A DNA stretch of 64,000 nt from Elymus sibiricus (taxonomy: Eukaryota; Streptophyta; Magnoliopsida; Poales; Poaceae), in NCBI GenBank assembly GCA_039707655.1, contig CM077672.1, forward strand, positions 455,492,390 to 455,556,389, given 5' to 3'. Shown here in pieces: positions 49,523 to 60,789 of this stretch (within the stretch, counting starts at the first letter, position 1; each line of letters starts with the position of its first letter). Under the pieces are notes generated by a model. That model ran no database searches, was not told where the DNA came from, and worked only from the letters and a program-made list of their open reading frames with translations. Both the position numbers and the translations under genes were made by a program.

Positions 49523-50280
49523 TTATGTGCATGTATTTTCTATATGATATTCTTCTATTGTCTCACTGAGTTCTTCATCTTTGCCAAATTCAAGGGGATC
49601 TAAACTTGCGCTATATTCATCATCTATATTAGATATTTCTATATTTTGCAAAGCCTTTCTTTGTTTCCGTACTTCAGATAAGTATGGAACATTATCTTGA
49701 TGCGGGATAAACATAACCCCATCTTCATGTATAATTGTGGTTTGTAAAGATTGTTGTAAAAATCTTAATCCTATTATCATATCATCATTTATAACTGACA
49801 AATCTCTTATTGTAATTTCATCTATTATATATTTTGTGCCATTAATGTATGCTTCTATATTATATGCCAACTAGTTATGAATTTTCTTTATTCTTGACAT
49901 ATCGGTAGATACTTCGGCTTTATTATTATCTATAGTTTTGACTATTTCAGGACATCTCACAAAGTATTTTTCATGGATGATGTTCTTTGTGCAACCAGTA
50001 TCTAATAGTGCCAATATTTTATAGGAAATATTTGGTGTTAAATTTACTATAACTGGAATTCTTATTCCTAGCACTTCTTTAAATGGCAATCACACTATAT
50101 ATTTGTTTCCAAAACTAGTTATAGCATCTTTTAATTGTATTAACTTATCTCCTTTTTTATCTCTTACTGTTACCATTTGTTCCTTCATTTCCGTGCTTCC
50201 AACAACAACATTTTCCTGTTCTTCATTATCTTCTAACTTATCTTTTAGTTTTTGTTCTTTATTATCTTCTAGCTTATCTT
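49523..50280 (-). pseudogene. Pararetrovirus aspartic protease region, unit B
   Basis: The active-site motif ALLDTGCTKN lies in the frame 50089-49871. A TAG at about 49871-49873 interrupts it, and the same frame goes on (49870-49523) with DMIIGLRFLQ, the second conserved part of the fold. Upstream (50100-50280) a coiled-coil repeat (KDKLEDNKEQ, twice or more) is disrupted by a one-base length change in an A-run. Confidence 0.8.
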
Positions 50281-51039
50281 TTAGTTTTGTTCTTTATTAT
50301 CTTCTAACTTATCTTTTAGTATTTCTAGCTCTGCTTCTAGTTTATTTATTCTATTTTCTAGATTTCTAACCCTACTACATAATATTCTTTCTTCTGGTTC
50401 AAATTCTATTTCTTGTCTCCATATTTGATTTTTGGCTTTTAGACAGGAGGCACAAGCTTGTTTTAGGCATAGGCTGCATGTGGACCTATTATCTTGGCTT
50501 GGATAATATATACAGAAAGCACATTTAATGTTATAATCACCTTTTCCTTTAATCCAATCATGTTCACAATCTACTTGATTCATCATTTCTTTTATTAAAT
50601 CTACCTTCTCTTCTTCCTCTTCATAACTTTCTAGTAATAGCTTATTATTTATATCTCCTTGCTCTTCTTCATCCACAATTTCATCTTTGTGGCTCTGAGC
50701 AATATTGTTATTTTTATCATTATTATTGGTGGTAACAATATTATTACTGTTATTATTGTCTCTCTTTTCTCCTGATGCTTTAGTATTATTTATTATGCGA
50801 GGGCTACTAGTGGCTGGCTTTTTCTCGCTTTTTAGCCTTTTTAATCTAGCAATATCTCTAATGAAAAATAATTCTCTTTCTCTTATTTTAGGCCAATCTG
50901 TTGTATAAGAATGACTATATTCCCATTCTATGTGCTTTAATTTCTTTTCCCAATGTATAATTTCATCATCTATATTTGTTTTTTCCATGCATTCGGTTAC
51001 ACCTTTATTCTTATCATTGCTAATATCTGTTTCTGTCAT
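50281..51039 (-). pseudogene. Pararetrovirus N-terminal acidic/Cys-rich part, unit B
   Basis: A 252-residue frame. The N-terminal half is charged (IIHWEKKLKHIEWEYSHSY, then Lys-rich), the middle is Asn- and Glu-rich, and the end has a Cys cluster (CEHDW...CAFC...CSLCLKQACASC) followed by a coiled coil (LENRINKLEAELEILKDKLE). Badnaviruses and tungroviruses have a Cys-rich domain between coat protein and protease. In this unit no movement-protein or zinc-knuckle coat-protein sequence precedes it. Confidence 0.7.
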
Positions 51040-51133
51040 AAAAGATTATGTGTCTTCTATGGATGCAGATTTATAATTCATGAATCTAATACTACTACTT
51101 CCTTTTAATGCTTGGCTATATTCACTCATATAA

Positions 51134-51469
51134 CTATGAGAGGATAAGAGTTTTTACCTCTTGTACTAACCTTTTTATTTCAGGAATATCTTGTCTTGAT
51201 TCGGAGTGTGGGATCGAGTCTTTACCTTTACTTAGGTAACGGCCTATTGTCAACACTTCTTCTTTAATATAGTCGTTATTCTTGCAAATTATATTCTGTC
51301 TTGCTTTTGCTTCTTCAAGCTTATGCATAATGATATCTATTTTGCTATTTAACCCGGAGCACTTGTCTGCGAGTTTTTGATATTCTTTGAATATGCTTTC
51401 AAATTTTTGGTCAAGTATATCTTGCCTTTTTCCCCAAGATATATAAAAATTATATATCAAGTCGACCAC
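51134..51469 (-). pseudogene. Pararetrovirus small ORF upstream of the polyprotein, unit B
   Basis: About 111 residues from a non-ATG position; the frame is open somewhat further upstream. It is mostly helical (FESIFKEYQKLADKCSGLNS, MHKLEEAKARQN) and ends with a Val/Leu heptad pattern. It sits where Tungrovirus and Badnavirus ORF 1 lies. Function not known from the sequence alone. Confidence 0.5.
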
Positions 51470-51619
51470 TATATTTAGCTGGCTATGAGATGTATGCCAA
51501 ATATGCTCTTCAGAGGGATTTATTCTGCACCTTATATTAATATTCTCTTTACTATTTATTACTTTACCTGTACAAACTTCTAAATTTAAATAACTTAATC
51601 TTTCAATGATTATATCCTA

Positions 51620-51631
51620 GACCTGATACCA
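51620..51631 (-). promoter_or_regulatory. Reverse-transcription primer-binding site
   Basis: Minus strand TGGTATCAGGTC: its first nine bases match the Met-initiator-tRNA primer site TGGTATCAG used by plant pararetroviruses. It lies at the end of the leader, about 800 bases downstream of the upper TATA box. Confidence 0.75.
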
Positions 51632-51649
51632 ACTATACAGGCGGAAATA

Positions 51650-52914
51650 ATAATAAAAATATATATCAGATATATATTTGTCTCTTTGACAATATGTGCG
51701 GACAATATCAGTGTACGTGGATATGTCGCGCTTGATATTCTGATCTTTATTCACTACTATTTGCTTTACTATTCGGTACTATTGGCGTTACTATTCGTTA
51801 CTATTTCAATAATTTGCGCGTGTCTGGTTATTAACACGGCTAATATTTGCTTATCTTAAACCAATATGCAGGATCTATTAAGGGCTGGCGAGGCCTGTTT
51901 GTGCTGCGGTTTGTGAAATTCCTACTCGGTACTCACCATATTTGTCATTATGTTGCATCAGATGTAGCTAGTTACGTTCACTTGATGGTTTTAATTGCAA
52001 ATTTATAGGTTAAATTCTTATCGTCTTCCCAGGCAGTTCCACCCGAAGGGAACACTTCTCTAGGGCCACAAGGTTCTCATTCAACGCCACTCTGGGCTAC
52101 ACAGCAAACTACACACGCAGAGGTTTCTCCTATATGATCCCTAGCATAAGAACTCTTCCCATAAATTCATAAATAAAAATATCAAGTGAAACCAAGAAAC
52201 TACATCATTTCAACAACATAATTTACATATGGTTATCTCTTTCGGGAAACCCCGAAGGGATTACACACAAACTAAGAAAATACCTCGATATGCTTGGCGA
52301 TCACAGCGCCTTCTTGGCTATTCTACTAAGTGGACTGGTGGCTAAACTACTAAGGGAGCTGGCTCTTGCTTCGCACGAGAGCTTCGCTCGTCTGGTGGTG
52401 TCTTCGTCTGTCTCTGGTTGTTCCGTCTGTGTCCTTCCCATGGCCAGCGTCTTCTTTTATAGGCGAGGAATGGCTGCGAGCGAGCCTTCGGGAGCCTGCC
52501 TTTATTTATTTTACATACGGTAGCATGCACGCGTGTCCTACTAGGGTATGGATAAGTGCGAGAGAGAGTGCCCGACAATCTTCAATCTTCAGGAATCTTC
52601 TCTTTTTTCACGTGGGCATTGTCTCTCGGTGGATAATTGGCTTGCCTCCAGTGTCTTCTAACATATGAGCAATATGCAGAGATTGCTCACATCGTTGGCT
52701 TGATCTTGAACTCCGCCTTCTTCTTCGATGCAATATTCTGGCATCTGATGCATGACAAACTCTTTTGTTTTGTTTTGTTTTTTTTATGTGGGGGGTCTTC
52801 CCCGCCAATATAATTGATAACACCTTATCAATATTCATATTCGCGTATCAATATTCAGGGAGGTCCTCCGCGCCCGAAAAATTGATAGCAATATCAATTC
52901 AAGTATATGGCCTA
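51650..52914 (-). promoter_or_regulatory. Pararetrovirus intergenic region, unit A (upper copy)
   Basis: Nearly identical to 45905-47185. It contains the TATA box at 52454-52463, a long leader and the primer-binding site. In the tandem it lies upstream of the unit-B ORFs, the correct position for a promoter. Confidence 0.8.
52454..52463 (-). promoter_or_regulatory. TATA box, upper copy
   Basis: CCTATAAAAG on the minus strand, with a CGTCTTC-rich context, about 830 bases upstream of the primer-binding site. Confidence 0.6.
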
Positions 52915-53785
52915 TTAATCAATAGGCTGTCCATGCCCAGCGATGTCCATATGTTCATCGTCAGACAAATGAGAATCATATTTTCGATCACATTCTTTCT
53001 TTATTTCTTCAACTATTTCTTGTCTTAATTCTTTTAATATTTCTTCTTTCAATTCTATTTTCAATTCTTCTTTCCAAACTTTTGATGTATCTTCCCATTT
53101 TTCTTCTATTTTCATATCTATATATTCTCCATCCAAAGGATCCACTCCTTTGACGAGGCTCTTTATATGTTTTATATTTTGGAGAAATATCTTCTTTTTC
53201 ATATTTAGAGCTTGACTCTTCTATTTTCAAATTCCTGAGAACTGCTGTTGCCGGATTGGCATTATTTATTCTGTTGACCTTCTGGATATATTCTTTGGCT
53301 GATGGTTGTATATAATATTTGGGTCCTATGATAGCCTTTGCATTTTTTAAAGCTTCTTCTACACAGGCATAACTTTTCCAATTTATGCTATCTCCATTTT
53401 TCTTTGCTGTTAGCCTTTCTATACTTATTTCTTCATATGAAGTATATATTCCTGGTTTTTTTCCTTCAAACAAGACATATAGCGTCTTGTGTTCTGGATA
53501 TTCTATATTTTCTTCGGACGTTTGTCCTTTATGCATCATCTTTCCTTTATTTAGCATATTGAAATATTCTGCTAAACTATTCAGGATTGACAGCATATAT
53601 CCTTTATCATCTCTTTTGTTATTATATTGATTCCAGAAATTATCAAGTATGCATTCTTGAATTTCATCTAGAATGATATGCTTTTTAGGCCTGAAATTAA
53701 AGGTATTTGGCTCAAATATTTTCAGACTATTCTCAGCCCCAAAGTTGATTGCTTCAAACCCATGGGGGTGTAGTCCTCTCTTCAT
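52915..53785 (-). pseudogene. Viroplasmin-like ORF of unit A
   Basis: The frame 53785-53009 has the same opening as the unit-B gene (NSLKIFEPNTFNFRPKKHI), the pattern LYVLFEGKKPGIYTSYEEIS and a helix (VEEALKNAKA). A frameshift near 53160 moves the reading into the frame 53202-52915, which has the conserved end GHGQPID. The N- and C-termini agree with unit B, but the central part differs at many positions. Confidence 0.7.
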
Positions 53786-53799
53786 ATCTGTAAAATTGA

Positions 53800-54214
53800 T
53801 GATCGAGAGGATATATCAGATACAATATTATTCTTTAATATGCTCAAATATGCTCAAATATTACTTTATAACCATTCCTTCCTTTATTTCCGTGCTTCCA
53901 GCAGCACCATATTCTTCTTCTTTATTATCCTTTAGCTTATCTTTTAATATTTCTAGCTCTGCTTCTAGTATATTTATTCTATTTTCTAGATTTCTAACCC
54001 TACTATATAATATTCTTTCTTCTGGTTCAAATTCTATTTCCTGTCTCCATATTTGGTTTTTGGCTTTTAGACAGGAGGCACAGACTTGTCTTAGGCATAT
54101 GCTGCATGTGGACCTATTATCTTGGCTTGGATAATATATGCAGAAAGTACATTTGATATTATAATCACCTTTCCCTTGAATCCAATCATGCTCACAATCT
54201 ACTTGGTTCATCAT
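53800..54214 (-). pseudogene. Cys-rich region fused to an RNase H tail, unit A
   Basis: The frame 54214-53861 repeats the unit-B Cys cluster and coiled coil with few changes (CTFCIYYPSQDNRSTCSICL). After GSTEIKEGMV the sequence passes directly into DNA matching the last part of the RNase H of unit B (VIFEHI, then SRSSIL). Protease, RT and most of RNase H are therefore missing. The junction lies at about 53865-53880, where the two parent sequences share GGAATGG. Confidence 0.75.
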
Positions 54215-54372
54215 TTCTATTTTTAAACCTGCTAAATCATATATGAGGTGTATTTCATCTTCACTTGAATCATATTCTTGAGTCTCATCTGTTTCGATGA
54301 TTGAATATATTGACTCATCATCTTTTATTTCATCATCACATACTAATATATTCTCATTAACACTATCTATAA

Positions 54373-55022
54373 TTAAAACGCTTTCTTGCTTTTCATATTA
54401 CTAGAGTATCTTTTCTGGTCTTTATTAGGGCAGGTTCTACTTAGGTGATCTGGAGAGTTACATATAAAACACCTGCATGTTTTATCATAAGTTTTTCTAG
54501 GATTATATCTTCTTACATTTCTTTTATGTAGAAATGGGGCTCTATTATCTGACCTTCTTAAGAAAAACCTTTTCTTTGTTCTGAAATTTCTATTATCTCT
54601 CCTTTGGGATTTATAATATTTTTTATTCTTATACCTTTCTTCTCCATATGTTAATGGTATTTGGACAATGTTATTGCAGAAATTATAATCTGTTTTCTTC
54701 ATAGATCTTTGAGCTTGTATACCTGTACATACCTTTCTTAATTGTTTAAAGACAAATGTTATGGCTTGGGATACGTTTACAATATTTTCTGCTGATTCTT
54801 TTTTATATTCCTCAAATATTATAGACCCTAGAGGGTCAGGCAACTTATTAAAATATCTTTCTACTACACCTACATTAAAGCCTTGCTTAGCGGTGGTAGC
54901 ATTATATAAGTAATGCTGAGAGAATTCTTTTATACCTTTCCATCTTGTCAGCGTTAATTTTTCTATTTCTCTCAATCTTTCATTTTGTAAAGAAGTATGT
55001 CCTAATTCTGGATCTTCTGCTA
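54373..55022 (-). pseudogene. Pararetrovirus coat-protein C-terminal part, unit A
   Basis: The frame 54975-54373 has a helical part (LTRWKGIKEFSQHYLYN, LPDPLGSIIFEEYK), then an Arg/Lys-rich region and a zinc knuckle, CFICNSPDHLSRTC, typical of Caulimoviridae coat proteins. A frameshift near 54385 breaks it from the acidic region at 54372-54215. The beginning of the coat protein and any movement protein are absent because the integrated DNA stops at about 55022. Confidence 0.8.
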
Positions 55023-55309
55023 TTTGAAATCACTAGTTAAGCGTACCCCTTGCAAAGGTCACTCCCACCACCCCAGATTGCAACAAGTGACGCACTGCAT
55101 GTGCTCCACTTGTCGCAACTTGAGAGGTTTTCCCTTTTTTTTTCATAGATTCGTTTATTTAAAACATTTATCTCTTAAATTGTGCGTCCCAATTCCGAAC
55201 CATTTTCATCGTTAGATTTCTCGCATCAAGATCTTCGAAATTAGATCCCATGTTGATAGGTTTTGACGAACTTTTTTTCACGAAAAAAACCAGAGGAAAA
55301 ATACTGAGC

Positions 55310-55670
55310 ACAGCTGTGCCTCTCATGAAAGCAAATCAGTGCCTCTCCCGGAGAAAAAAAAACATGTTTTTCCCTTTTCCGAGAGGCACGGCTGTGTCCC
55401 GCGGAAGCAAATCTATGCCTTCACAGGAAGTAAATCCGTGCTTCTCGCGGAAGCAAAAAAACCCCATTTTTTTCTTTTCTGAGAGGCAAAGCTGTGCCTC
55501 TCGCGGAAGCAAATCTGTGCATACATGAGAAGTAAATCTGTGCCTCTCGCGGAAGCAAAAAAAAAATGTGTGTTTTTTCCTTTTTTGAGAGGCACATCTA
55601 TATCTCTCGCGGAAGCAAATCTGTGCCTCCCGCGAAAGCAAAAAAAAAAAACGCATTTTTTCCTTTTCTA
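55310..55670. repeat. Repeats of GCCTCTCGCGGAAGCAAATCTGTG
   Basis: About seven degenerate units of the form GAGAGGCAC(G/A)NCTGTGCCTCTCGCGGAAGCAAA plus long A or T runs. Typical subterminal repeats of Mutator-like elements. Frames on both strands are artefacts. Confidence 0.75.
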
Positions 55671-55679
55671 ATGTGTGAG

Positions 55680-56916
55680 GGGATTGGGAATGAGGCCACG
55701 ATGGTGGGTGCGGCGGCGGTGTGTGTGTGAGGGGATTGAGAATGAGGTCACGATGGTGGATCCAACATGAGAAGTTCCTTCTCCGCCCCTCACTTGGCTG
55801 CTAGCACCACCGTGCCTTTCTCCGCTTGTAGGTTCCCCTTCCTTTTATTGGTCAATTGGTTTTCTTTGGTCCGGTTGATTGATTTGGTTAGCTTCGGCTC
55901 GCTATGTTAATGTCATTAATACCGAGTGAGCTGACTCTCACCAGTGGTGACTTGTTTATTTGATTTTGCAGGCCTTGGTGATGATGGTGTTCTTCGGCAT
56001 GCGCGAACCTCTTGATGTTGATGGTCAAGCAGGCAACGGCCACACGACCAATAATGCAAGCAAGTGAACCAGAGGCTCCTATTGGGGGCACTACAATACC
56101 TGCCATCATATTACAGGCTGATCTTCATCGTCATAAGTACCATATGCTACATACCAGTTCACATATCACCTACACAAGCAATGATAATATGTGTTCCAAA
56201 CAAAATATGTGTCAATAACATGAACAGTGGAATCTTCATTTTGTTTTTGTGTCAAAGAACTGCTGCAACACTTCTTCACTTTGTATGCAATGGGGAAATG
56301 GTTTCTTTGTTCATCTACGAGAAACAATAATTTACATTGTGGGAATTTTATCGGTAAATCCGAAACAGCCATTTGCACATCATTAGCTATTCATGTTTTC
56401 TATTATCTATTGTATTTTTAGTTGTCTGAGTACTCAACGGCTGCTTGCCCGATGTATACTGTAGGAGGGTGATAGTGCAAGTACATCCTTCAAGCTAGTT
56501 AGTCATGAACCCCACGAATGCAATATAGATTGGGGGAGCGCTAGCAATCAGACTACTGATGGTTAGCTTTCCATCAGACTAGTGCTGCATCGTTGGATTG
56601 AAGCCTTCTGGAGCGTCTGGTATATTGGAGGCGTAGGCCTAGGTAGTTTGCATTGAGTGTGCTAATTGCGATTTATTTCTGTAAATAACTCCCAGAAAAT
56701 CACGTCACCAGCTCTAACTGCTCTCTTATTGATTCCTCTGTGTTTCAAAAACTGCACTAGGGGAACGATTCGTCTAGCAAACCGAGTGCATGCATGCTAT
56801 TGGCAAGTTTTCATGATGAGTGTGGTTTTTTTTTTTTTTACGGGGTGACGAGTGTGGTTTTTGTGCACCCAGGGACTTTCCCTAGTTGGAATAGGATCTT
56901 TGGAGTTCATGTGCGT
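55680..56916. other. Unassigned stretch
   Basis: Begins with a duplicated phrase (GAGGGGATTGRGAATGAGG, 55675-55755). No convincing gene; short frames on both strands without recognised domains. Confidence 0.35.
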
Positions 56917-57178
56917 TTATAGTGGGAAGTAATATAAATTATTAACATGCATATGTTACTAGTCTATGTTACTACCTTCATAGTGAATAGTAACATATGT
57001 GTGGTGTCATGCAAGCCTTTATTTATTGAGATATAGACTCATTTAGCTTTAGGGTGCGTTATGTTATGGTTATGTTACTCCAAACACATTTCTCCTCATT
57101 AATTATTTGTCACATAAGCAAATTTGTCTTGAAAAATGTTATGTTACTTGCTATGTTATTCCCACTATGACCAGCCTA
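56917..57178. mobile_element. Tourist-like MITE (tentative)
   Basis: The right end ATTCCCACTATGACCAGCC is the reverse of the left TTATAGTGGGAAGTAAT. TAA follows at the right. The ends are diverged; Tourist assignment is inference. Confidence 0.45.
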
Positions 57179-57543
57179 AGCTACACCGCTCTCTTTCTGT
57201 GCCAAGGTTAAGGAGAATTTGCGCATAGTTTCAGTATAATTTGGAGTATTAAGTGTAGTTGAACCCACGACATGTTATGTGTTCGATCTGATCGGAAGAA
57301 GGGGAAAAGGTCATGTGCTTTGACCGCAAGCCATCCATCCGGCCCTGCCGGCAGCCTTGAGTTCTGTCAGTAGTAGTCAGAGCGATTAAATCAAGCCCAT
57401 CAGCCAGCATAGAGCTTTAACCATCCGTTGACCTGACGATGCAGATGATGACGGCGCGGGATCCAACGAAACGGGACCGTTGACCATCTCCCCGGACTGC
57501 ATGGCGTGCAGACAGTAACTCTGTCTCTTCTCTGGATCTGAGC

Positions 57544-57890
57544 GGCAAAATGGACAAATCTAACCCAAAGACGCATCTATTTCACAAAGTGAACCTATTC
57601 CGAATTTTTTTCACTCACGTAACCTTTTTTTGTGGCGCCTTTGTCTTAGGCGCCACACTATACTGTGTGGCGCCCGACATTATGTCGTGTGGCGCCTGAA
57701 ACCTAGTGTGGCGCCTAAGACAAAGGCGCCACACAGTGTAGTGTGGCGCCTGAGGCAAAGGCGCCACACAGTATAGTGTGGCGCCTTGCTGTCGGGCGCC
57801 ACACAAAAGGGTTACGTGAGTGAAATTTTTTCGGAATAGGTTCACTTTGTGAAATAGTTGCGTCTTTAGGTCAGATGTGTCCATTTTGCC
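57544..57890. mobile_element. Mutator-type foldback element (347 bp), TSD GATCTGAGC
   Basis: The 9-bp duplication GATCTGAGC is perfect (57535-57543 and 57891-57899). About 80-bp terminal inverted repeats start GGCAAAATGGACAAATCTAA and reach inward to ACTCACGTAACC. The centre holds copies of the decamer GTGTGGCGCC and its complement in alternating orientation (about 57633-57810). A 9-bp duplication and long terminal repeats are the hallmark of Mutator superfamily elements. Confidence 0.88.
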
Positions 57891-57899
57891 GATCTGAGC

Positions 57900-59087
57900 C
57901 GTGTGTCTGTCGATCTATTATTTCATAGTATACTATTAGTATATAATAATCTTAAAGTACTTCCACTGGCCGTACGGCATGGCAATCTGTCCGTGTCACC
58001 AACAGATAGGTAGCTGCCGCGAGGACGACGAACAGCTAGCCTCAAACTGCAAGCAAGCACAGAAATTCCACCGAGTTTGCCGCAGCACGCCTCGCGTTCA
58101 CGTTCGATTTGGTTTGACCACGGAGACGTAGGAAATGGATAAAAACAAAATGACCTTTTCTTTCCCATTTCGTTTACCGACATACTAACAAACAACAGGC
58201 TTTAGCCCCGCGATACCAACCGAACAAGACAAAACAAACCGGACACCGCAAAGGCACCAGAAGTGCCACCGAGCAAAAACACATGAGAGGCCGGACCTCC
58301 ACGAGACACAACCAAGGCCACCGACCGACCGACGACACTCGAACACGCACCACATGAAAGAAACGGCTGGACTTCGTAGCAACAACTCCACCAAACTATC
58401 GCCGTAGAGGGCGTCCTGCCCTCTTGCTCCGGAACGAGGAGCGCCGACTCTACCGGGCACCGGCGAGTAGAAAGGGGTGAGAGGCCTGAAGACCCTGTCG
58501 TAAATGAGAGATATAAGCGTGACTGCCAAACGCTAGAGTCGAGGTGGCATCGAGTGGCGCTCCAACCAGCTCGAACACGTCGTCACGACGACGTCCCAGG
58601 AGGGTCACTGTGCAACGCGCCGTCGATACCAAGTCCGTCGAAACGAACATGGGTGTTCACCTTCGACGTCCTAGAGCGAAGGTGGCGCCCCAAGAGGGAC
58701 GCGTCACAAATGAGCATCGCCATTGTCGTCACCGAGTTGCAGAGCTTTCGCTTGCCACCTTCCCCACCTCGCCAAGGGTCTCAAGCCATTGAGCCTGCCA
58801 TGACGGGGGTCCCACCATCACCATGAGTCCATGACCCATTGGAGAAAGCTTAGCCGGCAGCGGTGAGAAGAGGAGGAGGATGGGTGGATCCTTGGTGGCG
58901 GTGGGGCGCGGTCGCCGCCCGTGTGGCCGCCCAGGGAGTGACGCTTGGGCCGGGCATGTTCCCATTGCCAAAACAAACACCCTGGTCCTATCCACCAACT
59001 TCTTTCTAGAACAATGCATACGCTGGAAGATGGATGGCAGACCATCAGATTCAACTCTAGATCTTTTTCCTCCTTCGATGTTAATTA
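57900..59087. other. Unassigned stretch, G/C-richer
   Basis: Overlapping Arg/Pro-rich frames on both strands, no recognisable domains, no start/stop structure that favours one strand. Confidence 0.35.
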
Positions 59088-59164
59088 CTTCCTCGGTCCT
59101 ATAATGTAAAGACGAAGGGAGTACACTAGAGTCAAGAAACGTCTTATATTATGAAACGGGAGAG
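59088..59164. mobile_element. Stowaway remnant (77 bp)
   Basis: CTTCCTCGGTCCTATAATG at the left and CATAATATAAGACGTTT-type inverted sequence ending GGGAGAG at the right, flanked by TA (59086-59087 and 59165-59166). Confidence 0.6.
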
Positions 59165-59179
59165 TACTACACTATCAAA

Positions 59180-60780
59180 CAAACAAACAAACAAACATGG
59201 TGATTATATTGTGTAATAGTGTGTGTATGTGCATTTGACAGGGGCAAGCATGCCAGCCTAACAAGACGATGAAGGTGTCACGCTTCATTCTCGACAAAGG
59301 GAATATATTAATATCGCGAAGATACCAATTACACCCAGTCTCTGCAACAACGCAATACCCTAATGACACTACGGATGCACACAACCAAAAAAAGAAGAAG
59401 AAGCTAAAAAAGAAAAGTCCCACTATAATTATCTAGTCCTTGAAGCAGCAGTACAAACACCACGAAGACAACACCTGAAGTCCAAATTCTCCAAAAGCGA
59501 CGCCTTTAAGAAGGAAACAGTGCACAAGCGCCGTCGTCGCCCGATCATAGATCATAGGTTTTCACCTTGAAGAAAGTCCACGCTCTCAAAACAATGCCTT
59601 TCAAAAAGGCCATTGCCAGGCACAACGAATTAAGGCCGGACCTTGAATTTTCACCCTGAAAGGTAAGACCTTGAACTTCTCCTGTGCTATTGCCCCCACT
59701 TGCATGCTGCTGCTACGAGCCCCGAAACACCAAGCAAATTCCTTATCACCGCAAGGACTCGAACCACCATTACTAGTCCTCAGATCACAGCTTCCATGAC
59801 ATTCTCTGCCTCTGACTTCACCATGGAACGAAAAAGACATGTCCCATGATGGCAACAAAAGCAGAGCTTCGCGCCGCTTCCTCCAGAAACCAAACGGTCG
59901 GAAAAAACATGGGTGCGCACGACCGAATCCCATCCGATCCAGCAATCTCCAGGCATGAGGCGCCCAAGGGAGTTCGCCGGCGGAGCCTTCCGGAACTTGA
60001 CACTCCGGCCAGATCAAGGAGGACAAGCATCAAGCAGATATTCGTCTTGGCGCAAGAGGAACCCTAGGACCGCCGCCTTTATTAGGCAGAACCACGGCCC
60101 CCACACCGTCGCCCGCCGGCTCCCAACAGCAGGCCGGAGATCTGAGCGGACACCGCCGTCACCACCCGCACCACGCGGAGATGAGGGGCTTAGCCGCGCC
60201 GAGTCCCCCGAACCAGTCACCGTGCCGCCCTCGCGGCCACAGCGGTCGCCGAAGAAGACCGGGGCCGCCACCCCGGCGTCCGTCTCCGCCGCGTGCACCT
60301 CGACGTCCAGGGCCGCCGATCTGCAGCAGCCGGAGATCCTGCCGCGTGGGGATGAAAGGCCCGTGCCGCCACCCGCCGCGCGAGTAGATGTCACGCTTCA
60401 TAACACGTGCTCCCCGTCGGCCGCCTGCCTGCCTCCACAGATTATTCTCCCTTCAACTCGTCTCCGTTCAACGTTCATCCAAATAGTATTATTACAAATT
60501 GCAAACATGGTAACGCTTACGCGGCTGGAATCTAACATTCTTAAGAAGTTGATCCCCACTACTACCAATTCTCTTAACATGCACACTGTCCACGTCATCA
60601 ACATGCCACGTCAACTTTCAGTTGGCAAAAGCAACCAATCGATACGATTCCCTGCGGCCACGGCGCCACGGCGGTGGAAAAAACACTCCCAACTCCTGAA
60701 GCACGGCCGCCGCTCATCCCGCACAGGGGATTTCAACCCAGTCCGCCCACTAATCCCGCACGGCCGGCGGTCCCAACCGT
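59180..60780. other. Unassigned repetitive stretch
   Basis: 59430-60060 resembles a repetitive sequence class frequent in wheat (phrases such as GCGCCGTCGTCGCCCGATC and AGGTTTTCACCTTGAAG); 60070-60420 is G/C-rich. The longest frame (59913-61235, 440 codons) is low-complexity and overlaps others. Confidence 0.35.
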
Positions 60781-60789
60781 ATCTGCACT

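Larger units (their letters stand above)
45905..55022 (-). mobile_element. Endogenous pararetrovirus (Caulimoviridae), tandem of two incomplete units
   Basis: Minus-strand order: unit A is coat-protein part (54975-54373), Cys-rich region (54214-53861), short RNase H tail (about 53880-53800), viroplasmin-like ORF (53785-52915), intergenic region (53000-51650). Unit B is primer site (51631-51620), small ORF (51469-51134), N-terminal/Cys-rich ORF (51039-50281), protease (50089-49523), RT (49450-48500), RNase H (48470-48051), viroplasmin-like ORF (48048-47186), intergenic region (47185-45905). The gene set, a YVDD RT, a Met-tRNA-type primer site and absence of integrase and LTRs fit Caulimoviridae. 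Closest guess is a grass lineage near Tungrovirus/Orendovirus or Florendovirus. All long frames are broken by stops or frameshifts, so it is a dead copy. Confidence 0.88.

Noticed and set aside
50281..50369. Tandem repeat of AAAGATAAGCTAGAAGATAA as a regulatory array
   Set aside because: It is the coding repeat for the coiled coil (KDKLEDNKEQ) of the pararetrovirus polyprotein.
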